Positions 26,823 to 35,882 of a DNA stretch of 64,000 nucleotides are shown piece after piece. The DNA is from Crocosphaera sp. (GTDB taxonomy: Bacteria; Cyanobacteriota; Cyanobacteriia; Cyanobacteriales; Microcystaceae). The number at the start of each line of letters is the position of its first letter. Within the stretch, counting starts at the first letter, position 1. A program made the position numbers and the translations under genes. The stretch is from contig JASJDN010000003.1 in NCBI GenBank assembly GCA_030065205.1, forward strand, positions 1 to 64,000. Reading direction: 5' to 3'. The notes under the pieces were generated by a model. That model did no database searches, was not told the DNA's origin, and worked only from the letters and a program-made list of their open reading frames with translations.

Positions 26823-28202
26823 ATGAATTCAACTTGGGATCTCGTTACCCTCTCTTACTTTTCACCGAAAACTTGGCTCAATGCCAGTTATGTTTATCGT
26901 TTGGTGGGTTTATTGTCTGCTTGGCGCGAGTCTAGCTTTTTATTGCAATTTGGTGAAGGAATTGGCGCGTTATTAATTAGTCTTGTTTTTATTTTTGGGC
27001 CGTTTATTACTACGGGTTTAATTGGGGTTTGGTTAATTGCTATCATTGGTTATTGGGGCATTTTAACCTTATCGGATACGGAAAAACCTGGGTTTAGTCC
27101 CATTCATTTCTTGGTGTTTCTTTATTGGGGCATTTCGGCGGTTGCGGTGGCTTTATCTCCGGTAAAAATGGCTGCTTTCTCGGGGTTTGTTAAGTTAACT
27201 TTGTATCTAGTCTTTTTTGTATTTTGCGCCCGAATTTTGCGATCGCCTCGGTTAACCAATTGGTTAATTACGGTGGTTTTAGGTATTGGTTTAGTGGTGG
27301 GTTGTTATGGTATTCGACAACAAATTTTTGGCGTGGAACAATTGGCCACTTGGAATGATCCCACCTCGGAATTAGCGGGTGCAACCAGGGTTTATAGTTA
27401 TTTGGGTAATCCTAATTTATTATCGGCTTATTTAATACCTTCTATTGCTTTGGGAATTGCTGCTTTTTTTGTTTGGCGAGGTTTAGTCCCTAAAGTGTTA
27501 GCGATTACGATTACTTTGGTTAATACGGCTTGTCTTTATTTTACGGGAAGTCGTGGCGGTTGGATCGCAATGGTAGCTTTGGTAGCAACATTTCTACTCC
27601 TCTTTTTTGTTTGGTTTAAAAACAATTTATCCCCCTTTTGGCGCAAGTGGTTATTACCGTTAGTGTTTGGTATTTTAGGGGGGTTAATGTTTGCTGCTAT
27701 TATGTCTGTTGACTCGTTAAGAATTAGGGTGATGAGTATCTTTATGGGTAGGGGAGATAGTAGTAATAATTTTCGCATTAATGTCTGGATGGCGGTATTA
27801 GATATGATCCGCGATCGCCCGTTAATTGGGATTGGACCGGGGAATGCTGCATTTAATAAGATTTATCCCCTTTATATGAGTCCGAAATATAGTGCGTTAA
27901 GTGCTTATTCTGTATTGTTAGAAACAGCAGTGGAAACCGGTTTAATTGGGTTAAGTCTTTTTGTTTGGTTAATTGTTGTTACTGTTAGTCAAGGGGTGCA
28001 ACAAATTCAACGGTTACGGGATAAAAATAATGCTTATGGTATGTGGTTAATGTCGGCGATCGCTGCTATGGCTGGATTAATGGCCCAAGGGTTATTTGAC
28101 ACGGTTTGGTATCGTCCTCAAGTTAATACGTTATGGTGGTTTTTGGTGGCTTTAATTGCCAGTCAATATCAATCTAAACAAGCTGATAATTCTGTTAATT
28201 AA
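26823..28202 (+). CDS. ictB: IctB-type membrane protein (O-antigen ligase-like)
   Basis: A 459-residue polytopic membrane protein with about ten or eleven hydrophobic helices, of the IctB family, named for an inorganic-carbon phenotype in Synechococcus. Features include PTSELAGATRVYSYLGNPNLLSAYL after mid-protein and a periplasmic Wzy/WaaL-type loop containing RDRPLIGIGPGN. Superfamily relatives are O-antigen ligases and polymerases, so a glycan role is an alternative to bicarbonate handling. It is divergent from lpxA, with about 220 bp between; nothing recognisable lies in that gap. Confidence 0.85.
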   Translation: MNSTWDLVTLSYFSPKTWLNASYVYRLVGLLSAWRESSFLLQFGEGIGALLISLVFIFGPFITTGLIGVWLIAIIGYWGILTLSDTEKPGFSPIHFLVFLYWGISAVAVALSPVKMAAFSGFVKLTLYLVFFVFCARILRSPRLTNWLITVVLGIGLVVGCYGIRQQIFGVEQLATWNDPTSELAGATRVYSYLGNPNLLSAYLIPSIALGIAAFFVWRGLVPKVLAITITLVNTACLYFTGSRGGWIAMVALVATFLLLFFVWFKNNLSPFWRKWLLPLVFGILGGLMFAAIMSVDSLRIRVMSIFMGRGDSSNNFRINVWMAVLDMIRDRPLIGIGPGNAAFNKIYPLYMSPKYSALSAYSVLLETAVETGLIGLSLFVWLIVVTVSQGVQQIQRLRDKNNAYGMWLMSAIAAMAGLMAQGLFDTVWYRPQVNTLWWFLVALIASQYQSKQADNSVN

Positions 28203-28280
28203 TGATTTTTTATAACAAAATAAAGGTGGGTTTTGACTAAACTTTATTTTGATGTTCAAAGGAAGAAAGAAAGTACGGAA

Positions 28281-28991
28281 ATGAGAAAATCAATGAATCA
28301 GACTAAAAGATTGCTCAATAATTTTAACAAACTCGATTTTGTGGGCTATTTATTTGCTTTTTTATCTTTTGTCATCTTTATTCATACTTTTTTCTATATT
28401 GATGAAGTAGAAATAAAGAAACAATCTATCTATTGGTTTTTTATTTCTTTTGTTGCTGCCCTTTTCCCTAATATTAAACAATTTAAGTTTAAAGATATTG
28501 AAATTGAATTTAGAGACAAAATTATTCAAGAAGTAGGAGAAAAAATTGAAAAAAGCACTAAAAATTTGGAAGAAAATTTATCACAAAAGCTGGAACTAGA
28601 TGCTAAAGTATTTAAGTCTCTTCAGGCACTATCAATGAGAGAACAAATTCTACCTGAAGAAGCGAAAGATAAGAGAAGAGAATCTTATCAAATTTGGTTC
28701 AACTATTTGAATAATTTGGACAGTGAGAAAAAACTTGAAGAGCAAAAAAAATATTCTTTACTTCATTTAAAAAATTGGGATATGAAGATATCGAATTTAA
28801 AACAAATGTTGTCTCAGGTTGGTTTTTTTAATGGAATAATAGATAATGAAGAATTTACTGTGGAGTTAGCTCAATCAATTTCAGAATTCCAAAAACAATA
28901 CGAGTTGTTTCCTGTTGATGGAACTGCTGGCCCCGTAACTATTAATAAGCTAAGTCAAGAAATTATGAAGATGAAAACTGATAAAAGATGA
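28281..28991 (+). CDS. Membrane protein with C-terminal peptidoglycan-binding-like domain
   Basis: About 236 residues. Two transmembrane helices near the N-terminus (LDFVGYLFAFLSFVIF and YWFFISFVAALF) are followed by a charged coiled-coil (EKIEKSTKNLEENLSQK) and a C-terminal PG_binding_1-like unit of the pattern LKQMLSQVGFFNG...FQKQYEL...DGTAGPVTINKL. In most proteins this unit binds cell-wall peptides, but by topology it may face the cytoplasm. A TTG at 28233 with GGTGG upstream would add 16 residues; ATG 28281 is chosen. It is downstream of ictB. No function assigned. Confidence 0.6.
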   Translation: MRKSMNQTKRLLNNFNKLDFVGYLFAFLSFVIFIHTFFYIDEVEIKKQSIYWFFISFVAALFPNIKQFKFKDIEIEFRDKIIQEVGEKIEKSTKNLEENLSQKLELDAKVFKSLQALSMREQILPEEAKDKRRESYQIWFNYLNNLDSEKKLEEQKKYSLLHLKNWDMKISNLKQMLSQVGFFNGIIDNEEFTVELAQSISEFQKQYELFPVDGTAGPVTINKLSQEIMKMKTDKR

Positions 28992-29115
28992 ATCTCTTTT
29001 AATACCAAATAGGGTTTTCCTCCGATTAAAATGACTGAAATTAATAATACTGTTGATTTGTCGGTGAATAATTTAACCCTTGATCAAGTTTTATTTTTTC
29101 CGTTAAAACAATTTC

Positions 29116-29439
29116 ATGAAATTGATTGAGTTATTCCCATTTAGAAAACAACAAAGACAAAAACTTCGACAAAATTATCAAATTTTATGGCAAGAAGCTG
29201 AAAAATTAGGTAAAGATTACGAACAAAAATCCTACAATCATATTTTGTCATCTCCAGCAAAAACAATTATAATTAATCTATCTGAAGATCGACAAATAAG
29301 TTGTTCTATTGATGCGTATCATATTCAAAAAAATGGAACAGTAGAAGTGTCCATTGATGCGGATGGGTTACCAACAATTTTCGGCATTAAACCATCTTAT
29401 AATTTTTATAAAAAGCCTGATGATTCTATTTATTACTAA
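29116..29439 (+). CDS. Hypothetical protein
   Basis: A 107-residue protein of no recognised family. The first half is a basic helix (KQQRQKLRQNYQILWQEAEKLG), and the second half looks like beta strands ending in an aromatic tail. A 32-codon frame beginning at 29031 (MTEINNTVDLSVNN) overlaps its start by 14 nt and could be a leader peptide or a frameshifted N-terminal extension. It is followed 20 bp later by another small gene. Confidence 0.45.
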   Translation: MKLIELFPFRKQQRQKLRQNYQILWQEAEKLGKDYEQKSYNHILSSPAKTIIINLSEDRQISCSIDAYHIQKNGTVEVSIDADGLPTIFGIKPSYNFYKKPDDSIYY

Positions 29440-29459
29440 TAAGTTTAATTAATTGATTT

Positions 29460-29672
29460 ATGAATAGTGAAGAATTGGCCCGCTATATTGAAGAAACAGA
29501 CAAAATATCACAACCTTGGTTGTTGATACAGTTAAGACTTAAAAAATTAGAAGAAAATCGTCATAACCTCTCCTCGGACGAATATTTAGCAAAAATGGCT
29601 GAATTACACCAAGAATTAATGAAATTGGGGGAGTGGTGGGTAGGAATTGAGGATGATGTCTTTAATCCCTAA
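29460..29672 (+). CDS. Small hypothetical helical protein
   Basis: A 70-residue, acidic, predicted all-helical protein (EELARYIEETDK, LRLKKLEENRHNLSSDEYLAKMAEL, then an aromatic GEWWVGIEDD tail). No family recognised. It closes a short run of small plus-strand genes after ictB (28281, 29116, 29460), which may be one transcript. Composition and regular codon use suggest that it is translated. Confidence 0.45.
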   Translation: MNSEELARYIEETDKISQPWLLIQLRLKKLEENRHNLSSDEYLAKMAELHQELMKLGEWWVGIEDDVFNP

Positions 29673-29847
29673 AATTGCCCTAATCCTCACTATATTTAGA
29701 CCAATTTGATTTGTTGGCTTAACTTCCCCTCTCTTCTCTTCGAGTTCATCTTAAGATATTATAAAGATTTATAACGACTTCATGATCTCTCTATCTTGAA
29801 GCAGAATTTTCCATCACTTTTATTCTTAACCTTCTATCAACAATCAA

Positions 29848-30306
29848 ATGAAATCTTCTTCTCTACTAACCAATCTACTGCTGTCCACCAGTACAGCTTT
29901 AATGTTACATCAACCAGCTAATGGGAGTCTAACCAGTAACCTGACGGTTGAAATCGCGGGTTTAAGTGAAACTAAAGGACAAGTCTGCTTGAGTCTCTTT
30001 TCTAGTGGAAGAGGGTTTCCCGATAGTAAAGAGGATGCAGTGAACACCCAATGCGTCAAGATTACCGATAAATTATTAGAGGTCACTTTTGATAATTTAG
30101 AACCTCGAACCTACGCAGTGGCAGTTTTTTGGGACAACAATGAAGATGAGGAACTGAATCGTAATTTTTTGGGAATTCCCACCGAAAAATTTGGTTTTTC
30201 TAGTAATCCAGTTATTAGAACCGGTCCGCCAAAGTTTGGCGAGTCTGCGGTTATGGTCGTAGGTAAAAATACTAGAATTTCTATTAAATTACAGTCTTTA
30301 CTCTAA
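29848..30306 (+). CDS. DUF2141 exported protein
   Basis: A 152-residue protein with an N-terminal signal-like stretch (LLTNLLLSTSTALML) and one DUF2141 domain: LTVEIAGLSETKGQVCLSLF, then FDNLEPRTYAVAVFWDNNEDEELNRN and GIPTEKFGFSSNP. DUF2141 proteins are beta-sandwich, usually exported proteins of unknown role. A strong intrinsic terminator follows at 30332, so it is monocistronic or the end of a unit. Confidence 0.8.
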   Translation: MKSSSLLTNLLLSTSTALMLHQPANGSLTSNLTVEIAGLSETKGQVCLSLFSSGRGFPDSKEDAVNTQCVKITDKLLEVTFDNLEPRTYAVAVFWDNNEDEELNRNFLGIPTEKFGFSSNPVIRTGPPKFGESAVMVVGKNTRISIKLQSLL

Positions 30307-30331
30307 CCCATCTTAACTGATAAATTTTAAG

Positions 30332-30359
30332 AACAACCATAATTTATGGTTGTTTTTTT
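30332..30359 (+). terminator. Intrinsic terminator after the DUF2141 gene
   Basis: AACAACCATA (30332-30341) and TATGGTTGTT (30345-30354) form a perfect 10-bp stem with a 3-nt loop, followed by a run of T residues, 26 bp past the stop codon. Confidence 0.85.
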
Positions 30360-30471
30360 ATGTCTTAAAATTTCCTTATTAAATCAGGGTCAACCCTAAA
30401 AGTTACTTTAGACTCAACAAGTTAACAGACCCCCTTAAGATTAGGGAAAAACAGTAACTTTTTATACAAAA

Positions 30472-30972
30472 ATGAATCCTTTAACTCGTATTTGCTTAGG
30501 AATTTCTTTCGTTTTGATTCCTTTGATACCACGACCTGCTTTAAGTGCAGAAACTCTCTATTTTATTTATGGTCCGTTAAAGTTTCCTTTGTCTGTAGAG
30601 TCTTTAGAAATTTATGCAGAAGAAGGAAGAATTACCAAAGAATTTGCTTTTTTTGCTAGTCAATTTGATGAAAAAACTTTAACAGAATTGCGAAAAACGT
30701 TACAAAAAAAGCATAGTATTGATGGAGTTAGGTTTTCTAGATTATTACGAACCCCATTAATGGAAGACTTATTAAAAAGCATGGGGGATATTTTTAGTAC
30801 CCATCCTAACCGTAACGGATTTTATGCCATTCGTGGGGCATTAATTTCGGCTGCTATTAATCAAAACGATGAAGGATGGACAGCCATTGATGTGATGAAA
30901 GAGTTTCCCACAGAAGGTATTTCAATTAATACAGCACTAGCTACCAAAATGATGAAAAATAGTCAATTTTAA
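30472..30972 (+). CDS. DUF1400 exported protein
   Basis: A 166-residue protein with a signal peptide (about residues 1-25, ending at ALSAE) and a DUF1400 domain (LYFIYGPLKFPLSVESLEIYAEEGRITKEFAFFA begins it in part). In many cyanobacterial proteins DUF1400 precedes an alpha/beta hydrolase; here only the DUF1400 part is present and it ends naturally. Its stop is 11 bp before the start of a carotenoid oxygenase, so the two are co-transcribed and may share a periplasmic or membrane location. Confidence 0.8.
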   Translation: MNPLTRICLGISFVLIPLIPRPALSAETLYFIYGPLKFPLSVESLEIYAEEGRITKEFAFFASQFDEKTLTELRKTLQKKHSIDGVRFSRLLRTPLMEDLLKSMGDIFSTHPNRNGFYAIRGALISAAINQNDEGWTAIDVMKEFPTEGISINTALATKMMKNSQF

Positions 30973-30983
30973 GGTGATTTATT

Positions 30984-32447
30984 ATGAAAAGAAGACAATT
31001 TTTAATTCAATCATCCCTCGCGGCCATGACTGCGATCGCTTATCATCAATTACCCAGTCAATCCACACCGATTTATAAACAGTATAAATCCTATAAAAGC
31101 TGGAAGAGTAACAATGTTTTTTTACAAGGAATTAATGCACCGGTATTTGAAGAAGTGGAGATTAATAACTTGAAAATATCGGGTAATATTCCTGAACAAT
31201 TACAGGGAATGTATGTAAGAAATGGTCCTAACCCCATGTTTAAACCGGAATCCTATAGTTATCCCATTGAGGGAGATGGGATGTTACACGGGGTTTATTT
31301 TAACAATGGGGAAGTTAATTATAAAAATCGTTGGATTCAAACTCGTGGACTAACGTATGAAATGTTTGAAGGAAAACAATTAAACGAATTAAAGTTTAAA
31401 AATTACGCCAATACTAATATTATTTCCCACGGAGGTAAACTACTTGCGTTATATGAAACCGGTTTACCTTATGAAGTCAATAAAAATTTAGAAACCATAG
31501 GAGAATGGGACTTTAATCAGCAATTACAACAAGCAATGACGGCCCATCCTAAAATTGATACTGATACGGGAGAGTTACATTTTTACCGTTATTCTTTTTT
31601 TAACACCCCCTATTTACATTACTATGTTGCTGATAGTAATAATAAGATTATCCAAGAATTGGCCATTGACATTCCCAAACCCACGATGATTCATGATATG
31701 GCCATGACCGAAAATTATATTATCTTTTTTAATTGTCCTTTAGTCTTTGATATGACCAATGCCAAAAATAATAAAATTCCTTTTGTTTGGCAAGAAGAAG
31801 AAGGAACAACTATTATTTTAGTAGATCGTCATAATCTTCAGAAAAAACCCATTTATTTAAAAACTGATGCTTTTTGGACTTGGCATTTTATGAATAGTTT
31901 TGAAAGGGATCATCAATTATCTATAGATTATGTCGCTTATCCTAAAATCCAAGCAGACAACAATTGGGAAACCATGTTAACTCATAAGTCTAATTTACGA
32001 CGATTAACCATCAATTTACAAACTCATAAAATGGACTTTGAAGATTTAGATGATCGTTTTGTAGAATTACCAGTCATTAATCAGAATTATGTAGGAAAAG
32101 CTTATCAATTTGGTTATACATCTTATTATGATACTGAATTATCATTGCAGAAAAAAATTCCTAATTTATCTCCTTCTCTTGTGCAATATAATGTGAGGGA
32201 TAAAACCTATAAAATCCATCAATTTAAACCCGGATGTTATGGGGGTGAAGCAGCGTTTATTCCCAGTTCTCAGGGTCAATCTGAGTTAGATGGTTATGTG
32301 GTCACGTTTGTTTATAATGAAAATACCAACACCAGTGATTTTGTGATCATTGACCCCAAAAACTTTGACTCTGAACCCATTGCCACGGTTCATTTACCAG
32401 TTCGTGTTCCTGGTGGGTTTCATGGGAATTGGCTCCCTAATGTTTAA
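30984..32447 (+). CDS. Carotenoid cleavage oxygenase (apocarotenoid-15,15'-oxygenase type)
   Basis: A 487-residue seven-bladed propeller enzyme of the carotenoid oxygenase/RPE65 family, which cleaves carotenoids or apocarotenoids oxidatively. Iron-ligand histidines are seen in TAHPKID, MIHDMAM, TWHFMNS and the terminal GFHGNW. FVRNGPNP-like RNGPNPMF marks the N-terminal region. The first 25 residues (KRRQFLIQSSLAAMTAIA) resemble a twin-arginine-type signal, with KRR rather than a strict RR motif, so export or membrane association is possible. Operon with the DUF1400 gene. Substrate unassigned. Confidence 0.9.
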   Translation: MKRRQFLIQSSLAAMTAIAYHQLPSQSTPIYKQYKSYKSWKSNNVFLQGINAPVFEEVEINNLKISGNIPEQLQGMYVRNGPNPMFKPESYSYPIEGDGMLHGVYFNNGEVNYKNRWIQTRGLTYEMFEGKQLNELKFKNYANTNIISHGGKLLALYETGLPYEVNKNLETIGEWDFNQQLQQAMTAHPKIDTDTGELHFYRYSFFNTPYLHYYVADSNNKIIQELAIDIPKPTMIHDMAMTENYIIFFNCPLVFDMTNAKNNKIPFVWQEEEGTTIILVDRHNLQKKPIYLKTDAFWTWHFMNSFERDHQLSIDYVAYPKIQADNNWETMLTHKSNLRRLTINLQTHKMDFEDLDDRFVELPVINQNYVGKAYQFGYTSYYDTELSLQKKIPNLSPSLVQYNVRDKTYKIHQFKPGCYGGEAAFIPSSQGQSELDGYVVTFVYNENTNTSDFVIIDPKNFDSEPIATVHLPVRVPGGFHGNWLPNV

Positions 32448-32506
32448 CAAATATTTAACGGGGTCAAGGATTTAACAGGGTTAAATCCCTACGGGGGAAT
32501 CTGTAG

Positions 32507-32527
32507 GGACATAATATTATTATGTCC
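32507..32527. repeat. 21-bp palindrome downstream of carotenoid oxygenase
   Basis: GGACATAATA and TATTATGTCC are perfect 10-bp arms around a single T. A neighbouring CCCTAC/GTAGGG pair (about 32488-32509) makes a second hairpin. Together they lie between convergent genes and likely end the plus-strand transcript. Confidence 0.55.
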
Positions 32528-32563
32528 TCATGTCCTCATCTTTTCTCGTTACTTACATATCAA

Positions 32564-32592
32564 GAAAAAGGAAAAGAGTTGAACCCTTTTCC
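32564..32592 (-). terminator. Intrinsic terminator of metK
   Basis: On the minus strand a GGAAAAG/CTTTTCC stem (7 bp) precedes a TTTTTC tract, about 30 bp past the metK stop. Confidence 0.75.
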
Positions 32593-32623
32593 CTGAAACT
32601 CTGACTGATTTTCATACTGAATA

Positions 32624-33874
32624 TTAAACGCCAACTTTTAATAAAGCATCTTTGAGTAAAGCTGCTTTATCTGTTGCTTCCCAAGGAAGATCAAGATCAG
32701 TGCGTCCAAAATGACCATAAGCAGCCACATCTTGATAGAAACGACCACCCCGTTGAGAGGGGAGTTGACGCAGGTTAAGAGACTGAATAATACCCGCAGG
32801 CCGTAATTCAAACAGTTCTTTAACCGCTTCTAATAACTTGGTTTCTTCTACTTTACCGGTGCCAAAAGTTTCCACTAAAATACTAACAGGACGGGCAACC
32901 CCAATGGCATAACTGAGTTGCACTTCACACTTATCCGCTAAACCAGCAGCCACAATATTTTTAGCCACATAACGACAAGCATAAGCAGCCGAACGGTCAA
33001 CTTTAGTGGGGTCTTTACCAGAAAATGCCCCGCCACCGTGACGAGAATAACCACCGTAGGTATCCACAATAATTTTACGACCGGTTAATCCTGCATCCCC
33101 TTGAGGACCACCGATGACGAATTTTCCGGTGGGATTGACGAGAAAGCGAGTATCTTGAGAGGGTTTAATATCAATATCCCCTAAAACCGGTAAAACCACC
33201 GCATCCCAGAGATCGGATTTAATTTTAGCTTGAACCGCATCGTTATCAGTAATTGACCCAATGGTTTCATCGTGTTGGGTGGAGATGAGAATGGTATCGA
33301 TATCCACAGGAATACCATCTTCATAGACAATGGATACTTGAGTTTTGCCATCGGGACGTAAATAACCTAAATCTCCCGTTTTACGAACTGCAGCTAAACG
33401 ACGGGAAAAACGATGGGCTAAACTGATGGGTAAGGGCATTAATTCAGGGGTTTCGTTACAAGCATAACCGAACATAATGCCTTGGTCACCAGCCCCAATT
33501 TGGTCTAGTTCATCATCACTGAGGGCTTTGCGTTGTTCGTGTGCTTGAGTAACGCCTTGGGCAATATCGGGGGACTGTTCGTCTAAAGCCACCAAAACCG
33601 CACAGCTATTGGCCGAGAAACCATTATCAGCGTCAACGTAACCAATTTCTGCAATTTTTTTGCGGGCTAATTCCACAAAATTAACATTTGCTTTAGAGGT
33701 AACTTCCCCGGTAATTAAGACCAAACCGGTGTTGACAACCACTTCTGCTGCTACCCGACTTTGATCATCGTGGTCGAGAAGGGTATCAATAATAGTGTCA
33801 GAGATTTGGTCACAAATTTTATCGGGATGACCTTCGGTAACGGATTCAGAAGTAAATAGATAACGACGAGACAA
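32624..33874 (-). CDS. metK: S-adenosylmethionine synthetase
   Basis: A 416-residue MetK that makes SAM from ATP and methionine. The N-terminal [18 protein letters not shown] binds substrates, [12 protein letters not shown] is the ATP-site loop, and [20 protein letters not shown] is the phosphate-binding segment (shown only in parts). Length is normal for cyanobacteria. No SAM riboswitch-like structure was recognised in the 115-bp upstream gap. Monocistronic, with its own terminator. Confidence 0.97.
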   Translation of the reverse strand: MSRRYLFTSESVTEGHPDKICDQISDTIIDTLLDHDDQSRVAAEVVVNTGLVLITGEVTSKANVNFVELARKKIAEIGYVDADNGFSANSCAVLVALDEQSPDIAQGVTQAHEQRKALSDDELDQIGAGDQGIMFGYACNETPELMPLPISLAHRFSRRLAAVRKTGDLGYLRPDGKTQVSIVYEDGIPVDIDTILISTQHDETIGSITDNDAVQAKIKSDLWDAVVLPVLGDIDIKPSQDTRFLVNPTGKFVIGGPQGDAGLTGRKIIVDTYGGYSRHGGGAFSGKDPTKVDRSAAYACRYVAKNIVAAGLADKCEVQLSYAIGVARPVSILVETFGTGKVEETKLLEAVKELFELRPAGIIQSLNLRQLPSQRGGRFYQDVAAYGHFGRTDLDLPWEATDKAALLKDALLKVGV

Positions 33875-33989
33875 TTTTTTTTACCCTCTCTAATAACGAT
33901 ACAGATTAAAAGTTTTGTTAATGTAACATCATACACCCTAAAATCGGGATTGAGTAGAAGTTTCTATTTTTGTTGGATGATTTGATGGT

Positions 33990-34727
33990 TTAATAGACTT
34001 GAATTTGATCAATTTGAGTGATAACAATATCCGCTTGATTGAGATGAGGGGCTGTAGGGTTAGCCCAACAAATACCAATGGTTCCGACTACTCCTGCTTG
34101 TTTGGCCATGAGAATATCACCTTCAGAGTCTCCTACCATTAATGTCTTATCAGGGGATGTGATGAGAGTTTGACAGGCTTTAATAAATAGTTGGGGGTCT
34201 GGTTTACTTAATCCTTGATCCCCTCCCATCATTAATTGAATGTAATCAGAAAGATTATGTTCCTGGACAAAATGTTCAACGTCTTGGGTGGGGGCAGCCG
34301 AGAGAATTCCTAATTTTAATCCTGCCTCAGATAAGGTTTTTAACACATCTAAACTTCCAGCAAATAATGGGGAGGTGGTTCGATCTTTTCTGAGATATTT
34401 ATCAACTTCCCTAAAAGCATTTTCAGCGATTTCTAAGGCTTCAAACCAACTTCTTCCAGTTTCTGCAATATAAGCAGCCGCAGCAATTAAGTTTTCTTGA
34501 CGACTTCCGACGGCCATTAAACCGGTGGGGTCCAATTGAGTATTTTGTAAGCCAAATGCCATTAATAAAGGTTCTCCAATACCGGGTATTTGGGCATCTA
34601 ATAAACGGGCGCGACGGATACTTAATTCTCGTAAAAAGTTATTCGAGTCTTCTAAGGTTCCATCTTTATCGAAAATGATGGCTTCAATATTATTAAATTG
34701 AATGTTACCACAACGAATGTTTACCAA
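33990..34727 (-). CDS. HAD-superfamily hydrolase
   Basis: A 245-residue haloacid dehalogenase-type phosphatase. Motif I is IIFDKDGTLED, motif II LGILSAAP, motif III and IV KPDPQLF and MVGDSEGDILMAK. The cap is helical (subfamily IA), resembling phosphoglycolate phosphatase or pyrophosphatase relatives. Translation appears to start at a TTG preceded by TTAGGAGT at 8 nt. The MscS gene ends 18 bp upstream, so the three minus-strand genes may be one operon. Confidence 0.85.
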   Translation of the reverse strand: MVNIRCGNIQFNNIEAIIFDKDGTLEDSNNFLRELSIRRARLLDAQIPGIGEPLLMAFGLQNTQLDPTGLMAVGSRQENLIAAAAYIAETGRSWFEALEIAENAFREVDKYLRKDRTTSPLFAGSLDVLKTLSEAGLKLGILSAAPTQDVEHFVQEHNLSDYIQLMMGGDQGLSKPDPQLFIKACQTLITSPDKTLMVGDSEGDILMAKQAGVVGTIGICWANPTAPHLNQADIVITQIDQIQVY

Positions 34728-34745
34728 AATATTGACTCCTAACGT

Positions 34746-35870
34746 TTAAATAGTCACAGGGGATTCTACATAAATGGTTGGTTCTTGTACAGTAAATTCA
34801 ATACCATAATTACTAAGTTTGCTGGTGATGGTTTCGTTGGCTAATTCTAATAACCGTTTTCTTAATTCGATGGAATTTTCACTAGAACCTAAGATAAAAA
34901 AGGTAACTCTAGCACGAATTCCGTCGCTTCCTTCTTTGGGAAATAAGGAAATTTTGGTACTCCCTGGATCAATCCCAAATAAAGCATCTGTACTTTCTTT
35001 TACCACTTGTTCAACCAGGGCCTGTTCGGAATCTTCTAACTTTTTGAGAAAGTCTAAATAAAGTAACACCATGACTTTTTTTCCACGGGTGACGTTCTCA
35101 ATTTCGAGGTTGGCCATGATAGAATTGGGAACGATCATTAAGGTACTTTTTGCGGCTGTCCGAATTTTTGTTGACCGTAAACCAATGGATTCTACTCGAC
35201 CAAATAGCCCACTAGGAAGCCGTATATATTCTCCAGGAATGAACGGGCGATCAAGATATAATACACAGGTTCCTAATAACTGTTCCAGGGTTTTTTGTGC
35301 CGCAAAAGCAATGGCTAAACCCCCAATCCCTAAACTGGCCAATAATCCCACTAGGTTAACTTGTTGGCTTTGGGCAAAGGCTAACACCGCAATAAAGCCT
35401 ATAATAACATTGGCAATGGTTTCAAAAACCAATAATAATTCGTCGACTTGTCTCCCGAGTTTCCTAATTAATTCGATGCCATAAAAGCGAACGAATTGGC
35501 GAAACAGGCGAGAACAAAGCCAAGCAAAACTACTAATAACAGCCAGATCGATAAAGAAGTTGAGAAATCGATAAATTCCTGGATATTTAACTAGAAAATT
35601 TAGAGAAATAGACACTAAAATTAAGGTACCAGTGATACGGAATAACTCTTCTATAGGAGTAATTAAATTTTCGTAAATGCTGGCAACTTGTTTCGGGGAA
35701 AATCGTTGGATAATTAGCCTAACTAACAAAGGGGTATATCGTCCAATTACAAGGGATAAAAGGACAAAAATTAGAAAAATTAAAATTTGTAACCCAAAGG
35801 TAATGATATACTTTTGGGTTCCTTCATCAAATTGAAATAAATTTGTTAAATATTCGATAACAACTGTCAT
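34746..35870 (-). CDS. MscS-family mechanosensitive channel (second of tandem pair)
   Basis: A 374-residue small-conductance mechanosensitive channel homologue. Four to five hydrophobic helices precede the pore-type segment VGLLASLGIGGLAIAFAAQKTLEQLLG, then the beta domain FGRVESIGLRSTKIRT and IVPNSIMANLEIEN. It shares extensive sequence with the gene at 35883-36983, which ends 12 bp upstream, so the pair arose by tandem duplication. The frame opens at a TTG (35876), but ATG 35870 is preferred. Confidence 0.9.
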   Translation of the reverse strand: MTVVIEYLTNLFQFDEGTQKYIITFGLQILIFLIFVLLSLVIGRYTPLLVRLIIQRFSPKQVASIYENLITPIEELFRITGTLILVSISLNFLVKYPGIYRFLNFFIDLAVISSFAWLCSRLFRQFVRFYGIELIRKLGRQVDELLLVFETIANVIIGFIAVLAFAQSQQVNLVGLLASLGIGGLAIAFAAQKTLEQLLGTCVLYLDRPFIPGEYIRLPSGLFGRVESIGLRSTKIRTAAKSTLMIVPNSIMANLEIENVTRGKKVMVLLYLDFLKKLEDSEQALVEQVVKESTDALFGIDPGSTKISLFPKEGSDGIRARVTFFILGSSENSIELRKRLLELANETITSKLSNYGIEFTVQEPTIYVESPVTI

Positions 35871-35882
35871 GATCAATGATTA

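Noticed and set aside
33875-33989. Possible SAM riboswitch before metK
   Set aside because: The gap is short, AT-rich and shows no conserved SAM-riboswitch helices.
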